64,000 nucleotides of DNA from Roseateles koreensis (GTDB lineage Bacteria; Pseudomonadota; Gammaproteobacteria; Burkholderiales; Burkholderiaceae_C), in the NCBI RefSeq assembly GCF_028595305.1, contig NZ_JAQQXS010000014.1, positions 1 through 64,000 on the forward strand, written 5' to 3'. The notes under the pieces were generated by a model. It saw nothing but the letters and a program-made list of their open reading frames with translations, was not told the DNA's origin and did no database searches. How positions within the stretch are numbered: the stretch's first letter is position 1; each line of letters starts with the position of its first letter. Both the position numbers and the translations under genes were made by a program. Below, piece by piece: positions 61,791-64,000 of the stretch.

Positions 61791-61984
61791 CACACGGGAC
61801 ATAACGTATCCGCTGTACTGCTTCCGCTGAAAAGCGTCACGCCGGCACATTTGAGCGGTGTCAATCATTGATGGTCTAGGGGGGGATGTCGTAATTTGTG
61901 CGATGAGCACGAGTTCGACATCAAAGCTTTGGGCAATGAGGTCTACGATCAAAGATCCGTACCACTTGATGAATGGAGTACAAG

Positions 61985-62560
61985 ATGCTGCGTAGAAAAC
62001 TGATGTTGGCCCCCGCCGTGTTGGCGGTTTCGCTGGGCTTGCTGTCGGCTTGCTCGACCAATCAAACAGCCAAGGAGACGCCGGCGCAACAAAAGGCCGC
62101 GATCGACCAGGGCTACGACGCCACGCTGGCCACGCTGTACAAGAGCGTGAAGGGTTCGCAGGAGTTGGCTGGCAAGGCGCGGGCGATCTTGGTGTTCCCT
62201 AAGGTCTATGCCGCGGGGCTGGGCGTGGGCGGTGAATACGGTGAAGGTGCGCTGCGTGCCGGCAGCCATACCGTGGACTATTACAAGACCACGAGCCTGT
62301 CCTTTGGCTTCCAGGCAGGGGCTCAGTCCAAGGCGCTGGTGCTGATGTTCATGACCCAGAAGTCGTATGACGACTTCCGCAAGAGCCAGGGCTGGACGGC
62401 CGGTGCAGACGCCTCGGTGGCCTTGGTCAAGATGGGTGCCAATGGCGTGGTGGACACCAACAGCTACGACAACGCGGTGAACGCGTTTGCGCTGACCAAT
62501 GGCGGCTTGATGGCTGCGGCCACCATTGAAGGCAGCAAGATTTCCAAATTGGACTTCTAA
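61985..62560 (+). CDS. YSC84-related lipoprotein
   Basis: The 191-residue product has a lipoprotein signal with lipobox LLSAC (cysteine about residue 23), then a YSC84/SYLF-type domain: GSQELAGKARAILVFPKVYAAGLGVGGEYGEG in parts, VDYYKTTSLSFGFQAGAQSKALVLMFM, and DASVALVKMGANG near the end, as in bacterial BPSL1445-type lipoproteins. Such proteins bind lipids and sit in the periplasm or outer membrane. GGAG precedes the ATG at 61985 by 9 bases. A strong terminator follows, so the gene is probably transcribed alone. Confidence 0.9.
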   Translation: MLRRKLMLAPAVLAVSLGLLSACSTNQTAKETPAQQKAAIDQGYDATLATLYKSVKGSQELAGKARAILVFPKVYAAGLGVGGEYGEGALRAGSHTVDYYKTTSLSFGFQAGAQSKALVLMFMTQKSYDDFRKSQGWTAGADASVALVKMGANGVVDTNSYDNAVNAFALTNGGLMAAATIEGSKISKLDF

Positions 62561-62593
62561 GCCCCCTGGGTTCGCTGTCTAAGCTGGCTGCCC

Positions 62594-62629
62594 AATCGCC
62601 TGCTGATCACTGTCAGCAGGCGATTTTTT
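62594..62629 (+). terminator. Rho-independent terminator after the YSC84-type gene
   Basis: AATCGCCTGCTGA and TCAGCAGGCGATT form a 13-bp perfect stem with a 6-base loop, followed by four more T. It lies 34 bases past the stop codon. Confidence 0.92.
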
Positions 62630-62740
62630 CTGGGCGATGCGCATCTGCATGGACACTGCGAAGGCGGTGCCCTGATTTTCAGAGGCGCTCGCAGGGGATC
62701 GCCGTCATTTGGAACGGGTCTGCAAATCGTCGAGGTGTCT

Positions 62741-64000
62741 ATGAATGGGCTGGCTTACTACCTGGCGGAACACCCTGAGCTGGGTGTTTTCGTCGCCATG
62801 GGCCTGGGTCACTGGATTGGCAAGTTCAAGCTCAAAGGCATTGGCTTCGGGCCCGTCACGGGCTCTTTGCTGGCCGGGCTGTTGGTGGGTTACTTCTTCC
62901 ATGTACCGGTCGCTGAAACGGCCAAGCAGCTGTTGTTTCTGCTCTTCATGTTCGGTATCGGCTATTCAGCGGGGCCGGGTTTTGTGCGGGGCATCCAAGA
63001 TGGCGGCTGGCGCTGGGCGGTGCTGGGCCTGACGATTCCGGTCACGGGCTTGCTGACGGCCTATGGGATGGCGAAGTGGCTGCAGTTGGACATGGGATAC
63101 GCGGCCGGCATGATGTCCGGTGGCTTGACGGAGGCGCCGGTGATCGGCACCACCAGCGAGGCTATTCGCAGCTTGCCCATCAGCGCCGACGAAAAGTCGC
63201 GGCTGATCTCGCAAATCCCAGTGGCTGACGCGCTGACTTATATCTTTGGCACTTTTGGGGTGATTGTTTTCTGCACCTACATCGGGCCCTGGATCATGCG
63301 GGTGGATTTGAAGGCTGAAGCGATCGCCCTGGAGCGCGAGATGGGCATGGAGCGCAGCCACCCCGGCCTCAGCTCTGCCTGGCATATGTACGAGTTGCGC
63401 GCTTACCGCTTGGATGCCACGCAGGCCTTGATCGGGCGCACGGTGGCGCAGGCGGAACAATCGGTGGCGCCGGAGCGACTGTTCATCGAACGCATTCGCC
63501 GCGGCGAACAGATCATGGTCCCTACGCCCGACACGGTGCTGCAGCTGGACGACGTGATGGCCGTGTTCGGCCCTAACGAATCCTTGCTGCGGGTGGTGGA
63601 AGGTCGCGCCGACGAAGTCTTCGACCGTGAGTTGCTGGACATTCAACAAGCGAGCTTCGATGTCGAGGTCACCAGCCGCGAGGTGGCCGGACGCAGCTTG
63701 GCCGCTTTGCGTACAAACGAAGCCATCATTCGGGGCGTGTTTCTGAAAAGCATCCAGCGTGGCACCGAGCAATTGCCGGTGGCGCCGGGCACCGTGCTGC
63801 AGCGCGGCGATTTGTTGACCGTCCACGGGCTAGTGCCCGCCGTAGACCGGGTGGCTGCCCTGGTGGGCAATGTGTCTCGGCCCGTCATCAGCACTGATTT
63901 CGTCGCGCTGGCGCTGGCCATTTTTGTGGGCGCTTTGGCGGGGATGGTCTTGAGCACCTCGGTTGGCGGCCTGCACATCGCGCTGGGCAGCAGCGTGGCG
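62741..64000 (+). CDS. AspT/YidE-type transporter, cut at the window end
   Basis: The first 420 codons of this gene are present and the frame is open to the window edge. It matches the aspartate:alanine exchanger (AAE) family: an N-terminal membrane half with ELGVFVAMGLGHWIGKFKLKG, LFMFGIGYSAGPGFVRG and SGGLTEAPVIGTTSEAI, then a soluble part of about 180 residues with two TrkA-C-like segments (about 235-380; IGRTVAQAEQS, VAGRSLAALRTNEAIIRG), then the second membrane half beginning at FVALALAIFVGALAG. GAGG lies close before the ATG at 62741. Substrate may be aspartate/alanine or another amino acid. Confidence 0.88.
   Translation, partial: MNGLAYYLAEHPELGVFVAMGLGHWIGKFKLKGIGFGPVTGSLLAGLLVGYFFHVPVAETAKQLLFLLFMFGIGYSAGPGFVRGIQDGGWRWAVLGLTIPVTGLLTAYGMAKWLQLDMGYAAGMMSGGLTEAPVIGTTSEAIRSLPISADEKSRLISQIPVADALTYIFGTFGVIVFCTYIGPWIMRVDLKAEAIALEREMGMERSHPGLSSAWHMYELRAYRLDATQALIGRTVAQAEQSVAPERLFIERIRRGEQIMVPTPDTVLQLDDVMAVFGPNESLLRVVEGRADEVFDRELLDIQQASFDVEVTSREVAGRSLAALRTNEAIIRGVFLKSIQRGTEQLPVAPGTVLQRGDLLTVHGLVPAVDRVAALVGNVSRPVISTDFVALALAIFVGALAGMVLSTSVGGLHIALGSSVA

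Noticed and set aside
60024-61952. A 642-residue open frame opposite the MocR gene
   Set aside because: Glutamine/histidine/arginine-rich shadow of the regulator gene with no domain.

Overview
The window looks like chromosomal DNA of a betaproteobacterium of the order Burkholderiales, most likely Comamonadaceae or a close relative. This rests on GC-rich coding DNA, a DUF2917 gene divergent from a MocR regulator, an AsnC-type regulator divergent from a PutA that lacks its own DNA-binding domain, and a mnmG-rsmG-parA/parB block. The family assignment is inference. I saw no rRNA, tRNA, insertion sequence, prophage or CRISPR array. The parS sites and par genes suggest the origin-proximal part of the chromosome.

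Layout. 0-3.4 kb: dctA, an OmpW porin and an SGNH esterase lipoprotein. 3.4-3.85 kb: a gene-free stretch with three perfect DnaA boxes and an AT-rich flank. 3.85-7.2 kb: MazG-like pyrophosphohydrolase, DEDDh exonuclease, GNAT enzyme, an AbrB/PIN toxin-antitoxin-like pair and a small unknown. 7.3-9.5 kb: an HNH-like unknown protein divergent from a WYL regulator, with a dyad between them. 9.5-16.7 kb: DUF3597, cobalamin adenosyltransferase, a small membrane protein, FadL, a penicillin/AHL-acylase lipoprotein and a D-lactate-dehydrogenase-like flavoprotein. 16.7-21.7 kb: prkA-yeaH-spoVR behind a candidate sigma-54 promoter.

22.2-29.2 kb carries chromosome segregation and tRNA/rRNA modification genes: mnmG-rsmG-parA-GNAT on the minus strand, then argC on the plus strand, then an RBBP9-type hydrolase and parB on the minus strand. 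Three parS sites lie inside rsmG and mnmG. 29.6-34.2 kb is a compact peptide-export locus: a LuxR-type regulator with an altered ligand pocket, a 61-residue double-glycine peptide precursor, an HlyD-type adaptor and a C39-peptidase ABC exporter. I consider it the most interesting accessory unit.

34.3-46 kb holds an unknown protein, an overlapping hydrolase-ABC ATPase-ABC permease operon, PspC, MaoC, an overlapping hybrid kinase/thioredoxin pair and a DUF4397 lipoprotein. 46-64 kb holds fadH, a GGDEF-EAL protein, an HDOD protein, a DUF885 protein, PPK2, a PAP2 phosphatase, putR-like/putA, DUF2917/MocR, a YSC84-type lipoprotein and an AspT-type transporter cut by the window edge.

Many genes serve organic-acid, fatty-acid and proline use (dctA, fadL, fadH, maoC, putA, D-lactate dehydrogenase) and stress or starvation responses (prkA operon, ppk2, c-di-GMP). 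Function calls rest on motifs read by eye; no database search was run.
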